Of a stretch of DNA of 38,907 nucleotides, positions 24,100 through 32,823 are shown in pieces. Position 1 is the stretch's first letter, and each line of letters opens with the position of its first letter. This stretch comes from Candidatus Zambryskibacteria bacterium RIFCSPHIGHO2_02_FULL_43_14 (GTDB lineage: Bacteria; Patescibacteriota; Minisyncoccia; Phycocordibacterales; Zambryskibacteraceae), in NCBI GenBank assembly GCA_001825315.1, contig MHVR01000014.1, forward strand, positions 9,129 to 48,035, given 5' to 3'. The notes beneath the pieces were generated by a model, which saw nothing but the letters and a program-made list of their open reading frames with translations, was not told where the DNA came from and ran no database searches. A program made the position numbers and the translations under genes.

Positions 24100-26550
24100 A
24101 CAGATGAGAGATGCAAGAGTATCTCCTTCACGAAGCTTCATGATACACACCCCTTGGGTCTGGCGACCTAGTACCGGAATTTCCTTAAGGTCTACCCGCA
24201 CTACTTGGCTTTTTTTCGAAATAGCAATAACTTCTTCTTGAGTAGTCACCACTTGCGAAGCTATAACAGGACCCGTCTTCGATGTTACCTTCGAAGTCAA
24301 AATCCCGGAACCTCCCCTACCTTGCACTTTATATTCAGAAAGTTCTGTACGCTTACCAAAACCGTTGGCAGAAATAACCAGAAGATGACCTGACTTGCCA
24401 GCCGGTTTTATAACATGCGCTCCTACAACCATATCCCCTTTGGTAAGTTTAATACCTCTTACTCCTCCGGCATTGCGACCCATCTCACGGACACCCGATT
24501 CTTTGAACCTTATCGATTGGCCCTTTTTCGTCACTATAGAAAGATCATCGCCTTTCTCAACCAGCTCTACCGATATCAGTCTGTCCTCGGGCGCCAACTT
24601 GATAGCGATGATGCCTGAAGAACGCACATCATTAAAACTCTTGGCAGATACTTTTTTGGCAGTGCCATTTTCAGTAATCATAAAAAGAAAACTCTCTGTA
24701 TCTTTGGCATTTTTTGGTACAGCTAAAATAGAAGTTACCTTCTCGGAGTCGGAGAGTGAGATGAAATTCATGACAGATTTACCACGAGTAGCGCGCTTCC
24801 CTTCCGGAATGTCATGCATCTTAATCTGATAGGCCTTACCCTTATCAGTGAAGAATAGCAGATTGGCATGAGTACTTGCGGTCAAGAAGTTGGTGACAAA
24901 ATCTTCTTCTTTAGTATCGAGATCTACTACTCCGACGCCCCCGCGCTTCTGGCGCTTGTATTCGCTCGGATTGGTGCGTTTAATATACCCGCCAGACGTC
25001 AAAACTAAGGCATTATCTTCGTCCGCGACTAAGTCTTCGATCGAAAGCACCTTAACCCCACCCTTAATCATTTTAGTGCGACGCTCGTCGCCGAACTTAC
25101 TTTTAATATCTTCCAGTTCGGTTTTGGCTACTTTCAGAATTTTAGCGGGCGAAGCAAGCAATTCTTTCATTTCTTTAATAAAAGCCTGCACTTCTTTAAG
25201 TTCGTTCTCAACCTTCTCTCGTTCAAGCCGGGCTAGTTTCTGAAGTCTCATCTCGAGTATGGCGTTGGCCTGGAGAATGGAGAGTTTGAACTCTTTCATC
25301 AAACCCGCGCGGGCATCATCGACGCTCGAGGAAGCGCGAATGAGTTTGATTACCCTGTCTATATTGTCGAGAGCTATCGCAAGACCCAAGAGGATGTGTT
25401 CACGCTCTTCCGCTCGCGCGAGGTCGAAGGCTGTACGGCGCTTGATTATCACATCTCGGTGTTTGAGAAACTCGACAAGCATACTCTTAAGCGATAGGGT
25501 TTGCGGCACACCATCGACCAATGCCACGAGATTGAAGTGAAAAGTATCTTCGAGCTGGGTATGTTTGTAGAGAGCGTTCAAAATTTTCTGCGGCTGGGAA
25601 CCCTGTTTTAAATCGATGACAATACGAATATCCTTGGTGGATTCGTCTCGCAAACCCTTAATACCTTCAATCTTCTTCTCGCGGACGAGGTCGGCGATTT
25701 TAGTAATCAAATCAGATTTGTTTACTCTGTAAGGAATAGCAGTAATGATGATTTGGAATTGGCCGGCTTTGTTTTCGATAATATCCGTCACTCCGCGAGC
25801 CACCACTCCGCCCCGACCGGTAGCATAGGCATGATGAATATCCTTCTCATTAAAAATGATGCCACCAGTTGGGAAATCTGGTCCTTTAATAAACTGAAGT
25901 AAGTCCTCGGTGGTGGCTTCGCGATGGTCAGCCAGATAAATCGTCGCATCGACCACTTCATTAAGATTATGAGGAGGGATATTAGTGGCCATGCCGACAG
26001 CAATGCCGAGCGTCCCATTGAGTAAGAGGTTCGGCGCTACTGACGGCAAAACTACCGGCTCCGCCCTCGTGCTATCGTAATTGGGTCGGAAATCTACGGT
26101 ATCCTTATCAATATCTTTGAGCATTTCACCTGCAAGACGGCTCATCTTTGCCTCGGTATAACGCATAGCCGCCGCATTGTCACCATCTATCGAACCGAAA
26201 TTCCCTTGGCCAACAACTAACGGGTAACGCATTGAAAAATCCTGCGTCATTTTGACCATCGAATCGTAGACTGCTACATCACCATGCGGATGATACTTAC
26301 CGAGTACTTCGCCTACCACTGTCGCCGACTTCCGCGTCTTGGCGCCATAATTGAGTCCTATTTCATTCATGGCAAAAAGAATGCGACGATGCACCGGTTT
26401 GAGACCATCACGTACATCAGGCAGAGCTCGGTCTGTAATGACCGACATGGCATAATCGATAAACGATTCTTTCATCTCACTCGTAATTGAGCGGGAGATG
26501 ACTCTGTCAGTATTTTTTTCGTTTTTGTCGTCCTTATTGACCATAGACAT
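24094..26550 (-). CDS. gyrA: DNA gyrase subunit A
   Basis: Breaks and rejoins DNA to introduce negative supercoils with GyrB. The 818-residue protein has a normal winged-helix/tower core with catalytic Tyr131 in AAMRYTEAK and a C-terminal beta-pinwheel. A GyrA-box-like QKRGGVG is present, close to the consensus QRRGGKG, so gyrase rather than topoisomerase IV is favoured. In the quinolone region, [12 protein letters not shown] has Val92 where E. coli has Ser83; Asp96 matches Asp87. The start overlaps the upstream one-helix gene by 17 bp. The 3' end meets RAYT module 2. Confidence 0.95.
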   Translation of the reverse strand: MSMVNKDDKNEKNTDRVISRSITSEMKESFIDYAMSVITDRALPDVRDGLKPVHRRILFAMNEIGLNYGAKTRKSATVVGEVLGKYHPHGDVAVYDSMVKMTQDFSMRYPLVVGQGNFGSIDGDNAAAMRYTEAKMSRLAGEMLKDIDKDTVDFRPNYDSTRAEPVVLPSVAPNLLLNGTLGIAVGMATNIPPHNLNEVVDATIYLADHREATTEDLLQFIKGPDFPTGGIIFNEKDIHHAYATGRGGVVARGVTDIIENKAGQFQIIITAIPYRVNKSDLITKIADLVREKKIEGIKGLRDESTKDIRIVIDLKQGSQPQKILNALYKHTQLEDTFHFNLVALVDGVPQTLSLKSMLVEFLKHRDVIIKRRTAFDLARAEEREHILLGLAIALDNIDRVIKLIRASSSVDDARAGLMKEFKLSILQANAILEMRLQKLARLEREKVENELKEVQAFIKEMKELLASPAKILKVAKTELEDIKSKFGDERRTKMIKGGVKVLSIEDLVADEDNALVLTSGGYIKRTNPSEYKRQKRGGVGVVDLDTKEEDFVTNFLTASTHANLLFFTDKGKAYQIKMHDIPEGKRATRGKSVMNFISLSDSEKVTSILAVPKNAKDTESFLFMITENGTAKKVSAKSFNDVRSSGIIAIKLAPEDRLISVELVEKGDDLSIVTKKGQSIRFKESGVREMGRNAGGVRGIKLTKGDMVVGAHVIKPAGKSGHLLVISANGFGKRTELSEYKVQGRGGSGILTSKVTSKTGPVIASQVVTTQEEVIAISKKSQVVRVDLKEIPVLGRQTQGVCIMKLREGDTLASLICL

Positions 26551-26878
26551 CGAGCGCTTTTTCTCTCATATCTTTGTATTCGGTTTCAAGATCTACCGCT
26601 TTAAAACCTGCCTTCAATTCATCAACACTATCTTTAAGAGCCTCGAAACTTGTTGCCAAAGCCATGCGCAATGACTGAAACGGACTGACTTCATTTTTCA
26701 CCATTACAGAATCGGTAGGAATCTTTTCGTTCTCGGCGATCATTGTTCCACCGGTACCAAAAGTGACCAGAGACCAAACTCCAAAGATAAATAGAGTGAT
26801 AGTGCTCGAAGCAAGAAGCGCGAAACGTTTCTTGTGATGCGGAGGTTGTTTATGGAGCGTTGAAAGATATTGTCTCAT
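26534..26878 (-). CDS. Single-helix membrane protein, unknown function
   Basis: A 114-residue protein: a basic cytoplasmic N-terminus ([10 protein letters not shown]), one membrane helix (about 19-40) and an extracytoplasmic helical tail with a heptad-like stretch. No family recognised. It overlaps gyrA, so it is cotranscribed with it, and its leader carries an exact copy of the element also found before a pilin-array gene. Confidence 0.65.
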   Translation of the reverse strand: MRQYLSTLHKQPPHHKKRFALLASSTITLFIFGVWSLVTFGTGGTMIAENEKIPTDSVMVKNEVSPFQSLRMALATSFEALKDSVDELKAGFKAVDLETEYKDMREKALDVYGQ

Positions 26879-26887
26879 AAAATTTAT

Positions 26888-26915
26888 TTATTTATAGTGA
26901 GTTCATCGAACTATT
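26888..26915 (-). promoter_or_regulatory. Conserved leader element, exact copy B
   Basis: Identical over 28 nt to 21240-21267, and positioned just upstream of the one-helix membrane protein. It overlaps the last codon region of the MBL-like gene. Confidence 0.7.
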
Positions 26916-27477
26916 CTTCTTTTAATACCACAATTTCACATTCTTTGTCTTCAAGGTCTTTCTTTTTTACCACGAACTTATCCAATGATTCTACCCTCTC
27001 CTCGTCGCCCTCTTTTATAAATTGTCCCAAGGTCTCTTTTGTATAGTACATTGGGATAATAACAGATGGTTCAAGTGATACCGCAAGTTTGTAAGCAGAT
27101 GCTGGGCCCAGCATATCGGAGTTACCAATGGGTATAAAGAGAATGTCAACATCTTCTATCGCTTCCAGAGTCTCATCAGGCAGTGCTGCATCTGATAGCG
27201 CGCCGAGAAAACAGAGATTCATCCCTTCGAAAGATATAAGATAAATCGTATTTATTTTCTTGTTAGGTCCGACTGAAAAAAAACCTTTAATAAAAATGTC
27301 TTTGATTTCATATTCGCCGGGACCATCGATAATAAATCCGGATTTCTCCGCTATCTCATTTCTGCCCGTGGTAAAGAGGGTGATATCGGCACTCATCTTG
27401 GATTGGGGATTTAAGACCAAGGATAGGCTACCTTGGGAAATTTTAAAGCATTCAGTGCCGTGATAACTGATTATCAT
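26911..27477 (-). CDS. Metallo-beta-lactamase-fold protein with lost metal motif
   Basis: A 188-residue protein resembling the small MBL-fold hydrolases of the UPF0173 kind: start IISYHGTECFKISQG, GFIIDGPGEYEIKDIFIKGF, and a late segment DVDILFIPIGNSDMLGPASA. Where active members have the HxHxDH zinc motif this one reads LFTTGRNEI, so catalysis by that mechanism is unlikely. The start at 27477 (MIISYHG) fits the family better than the ATG at 27507. It precedes the one-helix protein and gyrA in the same direction. Confidence 0.75.
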   Translation of the reverse strand: MIISYHGTECFKISQGSLSLVLNPQSKMSADITLFTTGRNEIAEKSGFIIDGPGEYEIKDIFIKGFFSVGPNKKINTIYLISFEGMNLCFLGALSDAALPDETLEAIEDVDILFIPIGNSDMLGPASAYKLAVSLEPSVIIPMYYTKETLGQFIKEGDEERVESLDKFVVKKKDLEDKECEIVVLKEE

Positions 27478-27619
27478 TCCCTCTATTCTAGTACAAATCG
27501 CTTGCATTTACCAGTATTTCTTGGTAATCTAACAAGGTTCTTTATTAATCCCCGTTTTCGTTACCCCCGCCTCTCTGGCAATCATTCTTAAGAGACAGGA
27601 CCGGAAATGGCCATCTAAT

Positions 27620-28690
27620 TTGACCACCAATACCATAGAAGTTGATGCATTCTTAACGAGTCTTCCTAATCCCCCTTCTATCGATGAGCTTGTCGAAGGG
27701 CCGGTTATTTCTATTGACAAAGGAGCGGTCTATATTGATTTACCACCTTTTGGCACCGGTATTATCTACGGCCGTGAGTTCATAAACGCTCGGGATATCA
27801 TCAAGAAAATTAACGTTGGCGACATTGTAGCCGGTAAAGTCGTCAGCATCGGCGGGAAAGAAGGTTATATTGAAATTTCCCTCAAGGAAGCGCATCAAGC
27901 ACTCATCTGGAGTGAGGCCGAGGATGCCATTCGCGAGAAACGAACATTTGAACTACCAATCACAGATGCCAATAAGGGCGGTCTGATTATCAATTGGCAA
28001 GGTCTGACAGGTTTCCTACCTGCCTCCCAGCTTAAACCAGAACATTATCCACGCATTTCAGACGGAGATAAAGACAAAATCCTTGATGAACTAAAGAAAC
28101 TTATCGGAGAAAAATTTTCGGTCACCATCATTGGTATCAGTCCCAAGGAAGGAAAACTTATCTTCTCCGAAAAAAGTCCTGAAACAAAAGATAAAGAAAA
28201 CATAGTGGCCCATTACACGCTCGGTGATGAGCTTGTGGGTGAAGTCACAGGACTCGTTGACTTCGGCATTTTCATTAAGCTCGAGGAAGGACTGGAGGGA
28301 CTGGTGCACATTTCTGAAATTGATTGGGGCCTCGTAGATAATCCAAAAACTATGTTTAAGATAGGTGAGAAGGTACGGGTTAAGGTTATTGAAATTAAGG
28401 ATGACAAAATCTCTCTATCTATCAAAGCACTAAAAGAGAATCCTTGGAGAGAAGCAGAAAAAAAATATAAGAAAGACGATATTGTTCAAGGCATCATTAT
28501 TAAATTTAATAAACACGGTGCTCTGGCTTCTATAGAAGAGGGTGTGGCGGGTTTGGTGCACATTTTAGAATTCGGTTCCGAAGAAAAATTGCGCGAGAAA
28601 TTGGAAATGGGTAAAGTTTATACTTTCAAAATCACGCTCTTCGACCCCAAAGAGCAAAAAATGGCCCTTTCGTTCGTAGAGAAAAAGTAA
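27620..28690 (+). CDS. rpsA: S1-domain RNA-binding protein, ribosomal protein S1-like
   Basis: A 356-residue protein with four S1/OB repeats (about residues 22-92, 105-180, 195-270 and 285-356). The third repeat is the most typical: GDELVGEVTGLVDFGIFIKL and EGLVHISEIDWG. This is shorter than six-repeat S1 and resembles the four-repeat forms of Gram-positive-type lineages. No ATG is available in frame near the N-terminus; TTG at 27620 is the best start, with a stop in the upstream ATG frame. It likely assists mRNA binding to the ribosome. Confidence 0.85.
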   Translation: MTTNTIEVDAFLTSLPNPPSIDELVEGPVISIDKGAVYIDLPPFGTGIIYGREFINARDIIKKINVGDIVAGKVVSIGGKEGYIEISLKEAHQALIWSEAEDAIREKRTFELPITDANKGGLIINWQGLTGFLPASQLKPEHYPRISDGDKDKILDELKKLIGEKFSVTIIGISPKEGKLIFSEKSPETKDKENIVAHYTLGDELVGEVTGLVDFGIFIKLEEGLEGLVHISEIDWGLVDNPKTMFKIGEKVRVKVIEIKDDKISLSIKALKENPWREAEKKYKKDDIVQGIIIKFNKHGALASIEEGVAGLVHILEFGSEEKLREKLEMGKVYTFKITLFDPKEQKMALSFVEKK

Positions 28691-28692
28691 AA

Positions 28693-29184
28693 CTAGGAAT
28701 TGAACTCCGTCATGGCGCGAGTGAGGCCCTCTCCCACAATTATTTGAACTGCCTCATTTGCTTTTTTAAAAACTTTTTTTAAAGTTTCTATTTCAGATTT
28801 TTTAAATTCACCGAGAATATGTTTCTCTACATCATTTTTTTTCCCAATCCCGATTCTTATTCTAATAAATTCTTTGGTTTTCAAAGCTCGAATTATAGAT
28901 TCAACTCCCTTGTGTCCACCCGAGCTTCGGTTGTAAGAAATTTTCATATTACCAAGTGACAAATCTAAATCATCGTGAATTACAATTAACTTTTTTGCCG
29001 CTGTCTTATTTTTTACCACTTTCACTATTGCAAGTCCGGATTTGTTCATAAAGGTATCTAAATGAACCAGTTTTACTCCTTTTAATTCTTTTTTTTCTAA
29101 ATACGCAAGAGCTAAACGACCTGTATTATGTCTGGTCTGTAAATATTTTTCTCCTGGATTACCTAAACCCACGATGATATACAT
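28693..29184 (-). CDS. pth: Peptidyl-tRNA hydrolase, shortened
   Basis: Recycles peptidyl-tRNA by cleaving the ester bond. The 163-residue protein is about 30 residues shorter than E. coli Pth, the loss lying between YLEKKEL and the FMNKSG loop. Asn9 (GLGNPG), catalytic His19 (TRHNTGR), Asn47 (FMNKSG) and Asp71 (VIHDDLD) are present. The residue equivalent to Asn114 of E. coli is Lys92 (GGHKGVES). The gene converges on the S1 gene with 2 bp between stops. Confidence 0.92.
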   Translation of the reverse strand: MYIIVGLGNPGEKYLQTRHNTGRLALAYLEKKELKGVKLVHLDTFMNKSGLAIVKVVKNKTAAKKLIVIHDDLDLSLGNMKISYNRSSGGHKGVESIIRALKTKEFIRIRIGIGKKNDVEKHILGEFKKSEIETLKKVFKKANEAVQIIVGEGLTRAMTEFNS

Positions 29185-29231
29185 ATTGCTATTGTGTCAA
29201 ATCAAATTAGATAATACAATCTTAGCAAATT

Positions 29232-29771
29232 ATGAACAAAAATTCTTCAGACTTTTGGAAAGAACTCATTAAACTCATTCTACTCTCTCTTCTTATAGTA
29301 GTACCATTCCGTCTCTACATAGCTCAACCCTTCATTGTAGACGGCGCATCGATGGATCCGACATTTGAGACGGGAGATTATCTTATTGTCGACGAGATTA
29401 GTTACCGATTCAAAACTCCGGAACGTGGTTCTATTCTCATCTTTAAGTATCCAAAAGATCCCAGGAAGTCTTTTATCAAGCGTATCATTGGTCTGCCGGA
29501 AGAGACGGTCTCGCTCTCCGCGGGACTTGTTACAATCATCAACACACAAAATCCGGAAGGATTCGTTCTAGATGAACCGTATGTAAAATTACACAAACAA
29601 GATAGTGTGGACTATGTTCTTGGCATAGGCGAGTATTTCGTCATGGGAGACAACAGACTCGGTAGTGCTGATTCGCGCATCTGGGGTCCAGTGCCGGAAG
29701 AAAACATCATCGGCCGACCAATTATTCGTCTTCTCCCCCCAACACTCTTTCCCGGTAACGTGACACAATAA
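29232..29771 (+). CDS. lepB: Signal peptidase I
   Basis: Membrane serine protease that removes Sec and Tat signal peptides. The 179-residue protein has one N-terminal membrane helix (about 12-30), catalytic Ser40 in DGASMDPTF, general base Lys83 in KSFIKRIIGLP, and the box GDNRLGSADSR. Length is typical for small Gram-positive-type enzymes. Its stop overlaps the next start as TAATG. Confidence 0.95.
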   Translation: MNKNSSDFWKELIKLILLSLLIVVPFRLYIAQPFIVDGASMDPTFETGDYLIVDEISYRFKTPERGSILIFKYPKDPRKSFIKRIIGLPEETVSLSAGLVTIINTQNPEGFVLDEPYVKLHKQDSVDYVLGIGEYFVMGDNRLGSADSRIWGPVPEENIIGRPIIRLLPPTLFPGNVTQ

Positions 29772-30919
29772 TGCTGAAACAAAGTACGCTACTAGATAGA
29801 CAACTGAGTGAATTTGACAGAGCTCTTGTCATTGCGACCTACTTCGGTTTCTTCCCTATTAACGCTCCGAGAATTAATAAACATGACATTGAACTGACTA
29901 AAGACTGCGCGGAGCATCCGCACTATGACGCTACCGAGAAAGTCTCTGTTATCCGCACGTATTTGGAACAAAATTTTGCCTCCTTGCCACATCCTTTAGC
30001 TCTGATTTATAAAAAACCCGCTACCAGAAAAAAGTTCGGCGGTTATGCTCTCCATTTCATCGGTTCAACTTCCGGTGTTGCGGAAGCGATTCTTATCCGA
30101 GCGGCGTTTTCTATTCTCTCGGAAGAAGGACATAAAAATTTGAGGGTGGATATAAATTGTGTTGGTGATAAGGAATCTATAAACGCCTATGAGCGCGAGT
30201 TGATAAACTTTGTTCGTAAGTTAGGCGCAGGATTATCGGATGAATTGAGGTTAAGTATCAAAGAAGATATTTTTAATCTCTTTAAACTGGATGCTCCGGA
30301 AGCTCTTCGTCTGCGTGAAATAATACCTTCCTCCATCACTTTTCTTTCCGCGCAGAGCAGACTCTATTTCAAAGAAGTACTTGAATATATTGAGGCTCTA
30401 GGCATAGAATTCCGTCTGGCGCCAGAACTCGTCGGTGAAAAAAATCATACTTCCCACACCATCTTCGCTATCAAAGACATTGGAAATGATGAGAAAAATA
30501 CTTTGGCGGTCGGCTACCGCTACTCGCGGTTGGGACGTTTCCTTGGGTTGAGAAAAGAGATTCCCATGGCCGGAGTAACTATTTTCTCCACGGCTAATAA
30601 CTCTCATGGTCGAGTCTACAAAGAACTGCCGAAACCGAAATTTTACCTAATACAACTGGGCCGAGAAGCCAAAATCAAAACTCTTTCCATCTTAGAACTT
30701 TTGCGTTTGCACCGGATACCAGTGCATCACTTCATTGGAAAAGATAAAATCACTACTCAACTTTCAAATGCAGAAAATCTACAGATCTCTCACCTCATCA
30801 TTATCGGGCAGAAAGAAGCTCTCGACAACACTGCCACTGTAAGAAACGTGGTTACTCGCGCCCAAGACACTATCAGTATGACCGACCTTCCGCGCTATCT
30901 CAAAAATATCACGCTCTAA
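29771..30919 (+). CDS. HisRS-like class II synthetase paralogue with altered motifs
   Basis: A 382-residue protein resembling histidyl-tRNA synthetase: RVDINCVGDKESINAYEREL (125-144) matches the HisRS insertion-proximal region, and residues 290-382 look like the anticodon-binding domain. Catalytic motifs are eroded. The motif 2 arginine of FRxE appears as YKKP (80-83), and the HisRS signature RGLDYY is replaced by VGEKNHTSH (221-229). Histidine charging by this protein is therefore doubtful. It could be a regulatory or HisZ-like paralogue, but no histidine biosynthesis genes are nearby. It is translationally coupled to lepB. Confidence 0.7.
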   Translation: MLKQSTLLDRQLSEFDRALVIATYFGFFPINAPRINKHDIELTKDCAEHPHYDATEKVSVIRTYLEQNFASLPHPLALIYKKPATRKKFGGYALHFIGSTSGVAEAILIRAAFSILSEEGHKNLRVDINCVGDKESINAYERELINFVRKLGAGLSDELRLSIKEDIFNLFKLDAPEALRLREIIPSSITFLSAQSRLYFKEVLEYIEALGIEFRLAPELVGEKNHTSHTIFAIKDIGNDEKNTLAVGYRYSRLGRFLGLRKEIPMAGVTIFSTANNSHGRVYKELPKPKFYLIQLGREAKIKTLSILELLRLHRIPVHHFIGKDKITTQLSNAENLQISHLIIIGQKEALDNTATVRNVVTRAQDTISMTDLPRYLKNITL

Positions 30920-30978
30920 CTACGTAACTATTGTCTCCGCTACCATGTTGTGTTAGAGTGGCTCTCGCAATGCAATCA

Positions 30979-31227
30979 ATGATTAATATAGAGGTGGTAA
31001 AGGGCGCCAATGAAAATAATTTGAGCGTTTTGCGGCGCTTCACCAAACGTGTCCAAGCATCGGGAGTTTTGCCGCGTGTTCGTTCCAAACGCTACAGCCA
31101 ACGCACTCCTTCTAGGAATACTAGACGAGCTAAGACTATCATTCATCTCATGAAGAAAGAAGTCACCGCCGAACTCATAAAGCTTGGCAAAATAAATGAA
31201 ATCAGTAAATTCTCGCGCCGACACTAA
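30979..31227 (+). CDS. rpsU: Ribosomal protein bS21
   Basis: Small-subunit protein near the anti-Shine-Dalgarno region. The start at 30979 (MINIEVVKGAN) gives 82 residues and matches family N-termini such as V-KV-ENE; an ATG at 30970 is the alternative. The core LSVLRRFTKRVQASGVLPRV is characteristic, followed by a basic C-terminus. It overlaps ybeY by 32 bp. Confidence 0.9.
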   Translation: MINIEVVKGANENNLSVLRRFTKRVQASGVLPRVRSKRYSQRTPSRNTRRAKTIIHLMKKEVTAELIKLGKINEISKFSRRH

Positions 31228-31540
31228 AAATTTCGAGAAAATAAAAAATAAAGTCCTAGGAAGTGACTATGAACTTTCACTCGTCTTTGCTTCTGACACA
31301 CTGACACGGCGTCTTAATCGCACTTATCGCGGTATTGATAAGCCAACAAACGTTCTGGCCTTTCCACTCTCGAAGACAAGCGGGGAAATTTTTATAAATC
31401 GTACGCGCGCGAAACCTTTTAGCGTCAAATATCTCTTTATCCACGCCTGTCTACATTTGAAAGGAATGGAACACGGAGATACAATGGAGCAAGCTGAAAA
31501 AAAATTATTAAATGACACGTCAAATCGTAGTCGGTATTGA
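31196..31540 (+). CDS. ybeY: Endoribonuclease YbeY, rRNA maturation
   Basis: Zinc-dependent RNase for 16S 3'-end maturation and quality control. The 114-residue protein is short for the family (about 150) but keeps the zinc motif as HACLHLKGMEH (HxxxHxxxxxH) and the upstream block LNRTYRGIDKPTNVLAFPL. It overlaps both rpsU and ftsA, so the trio is tightly coupled. Confidence 0.93.
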   Translation: MKSVNSRADTKNFEKIKNKVLGSDYELSLVFASDTLTRRLNRTYRGIDKPTNVLAFPLSKTSGEIFINRTRAKPFSVKYLFIHACLHLKGMEHGDTMEQAEKKLLNDTSNRSRY

Positions 31541-32714
31541 TATAGGAACTTCTCTAGTCAAGGTAGTTATTGCCGAGGGGCTAGTTGAGCATGGACATTT
31601 CGTACCAAAGATCATCGGCACAAGTTCCGCTGAATCCAGAGGAGTATATCGGGGCTATATTACTAATACAACCGAAGCGGCAAAAAGTATAGAAACTGCC
31701 GTAGCGCGGGCAGAAAAGGTTGCTGGTGTTAAGGTGAAGCGCGCCTATATCTCTTTTGGTGGCATTGGTCTCGCGAGCGTTGTAACATCAGGCTCCGTGG
31801 CCATCTCTAGAGCAGACCTTGAAATTACCGAACGAGACCTTGCTTTGGCTCTCGAGAATGCCGAGGCCGCCATATTACCAACGGCTACCATCAACAAAAA
31901 AATAATCAATACTATTCCTATTGAATACAAAACGGATGGCAAGACGGTTTGGGGCCGGGCCCTCGGACTTAAGGCGCAGAAGCTGGAAGTCAAGGCGCTT
32001 TTCATAACATGCCAAGAACAACATCTCATTGACCTGATTAGTGCAGTGGAAGAAGCGGGTATAGAAGTTGTTGATGTGGTGGCTTCGCCGGTAGCTTCGA
32101 GCTTTGTCACTCTTTCCAAGAAACAGAAACGTGTTGGCTGTCTATTGGCTGATATTGGCGCCGAAACATTCTCTATTGTCATCTTCGAGAACAATAATCT
32201 GATTTCACTCGAAGTTTTTCCTGTCGGCGGCAATGATATTACCAACGATATCGCCCTCGGCCTAAAGATTTCACTCGAAGACGCGGAACATATCAAATTC
32301 GGCGATGACAGAAGAATAACCTATTCAAAAAAGAAACTGGAAGAAATAATATCAACGCGGCTCGGCGACTCGTTTGAGCTGGTCGAGACGCATCTCAAAG
32401 CAATTGGTCGTGATGCTCTCTTGCCGGCGGGCGTCATCTTGGCAGGTGGTGGCGCGGCTATAAACGGTATCAAAAATGTTGCGGAAGATTTTCTCGAACT
32501 ACCCGCTCAATTGGCAGAAATTTATTTCGGCACTACATCGGAAGGCAAGATCAAGGATCGCAGCTGGGCAGTAGCATGCGGCCTCTCGATAGTTGGCTTC
32601 AACGCTGACAATGAACAACGCTCCGTTGGTATCCGGAATGGTTCTCTCATGACAGCAGACGGCAAGCGTTGGGGCAAAATAATTTTGCGCTGGATTTCTC
32701 AATTTTTACCTTAA
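31512..32714 (+). CDS. ftsA: Cell division protein FtsA
   Basis: Actin-like protein that tethers FtsZ to the membrane. The 400-residue protein has phosphate-1 loop VVGIDIGTSLVKVVI (about 6-20), the FtsA-specific 1C subdomain, phosphate-2 loop LLADIGAETFSIVIF and the adenosine motif LAGGGAAINGI. It ends in an amphipathic helix (RWGKIILRWISQFLP) fit for membrane binding. It overlaps ybeY by 29 bp and precedes ftsZ by 109 bp. Confidence 0.95.
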   Translation: MTRQIVVGIDIGTSLVKVVIAEGLVEHGHFVPKIIGTSSAESRGVYRGYITNTTEAAKSIETAVARAEKVAGVKVKRAYISFGGIGLASVVTSGSVAISRADLEITERDLALALENAEAAILPTATINKKIINTIPIEYKTDGKTVWGRALGLKAQKLEVKALFITCQEQHLIDLISAVEEAGIEVVDVVASPVASSFVTLSKKQKRVGCLLADIGAETFSIVIFENNNLISLEVFPVGGNDITNDIALGLKISLEDAEHIKFGDDRRITYSKKKLEEIISTRLGDSFELVETHLKAIGRDALLPAGVILAGGGAAINGIKNVAEDFLELPAQLAEIYFGTTSEGKIKDRSWAVACGLSIVGFNADNEQRSVGIRNGSLMTADGKRWGKIILRWISQFLP

Positions 32715-32823
32715 ACCCCGTCACGACGGGATAAAATAAAGAAACATCTACTATCTGAAGTCAACGGCTTTCCTTTTTCAAATCCTCTGGTAAGATAGTC
32801 GCATCTAAAATTAATTAAAGAGC

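Noticed and set aside
32716-32731. Hairpin CCCG/CGGG after ftsA as a terminator
   Set aside because: The stem is short and no T-run follows on the plus strand, so I do not call termination between ftsA and ftsZ.
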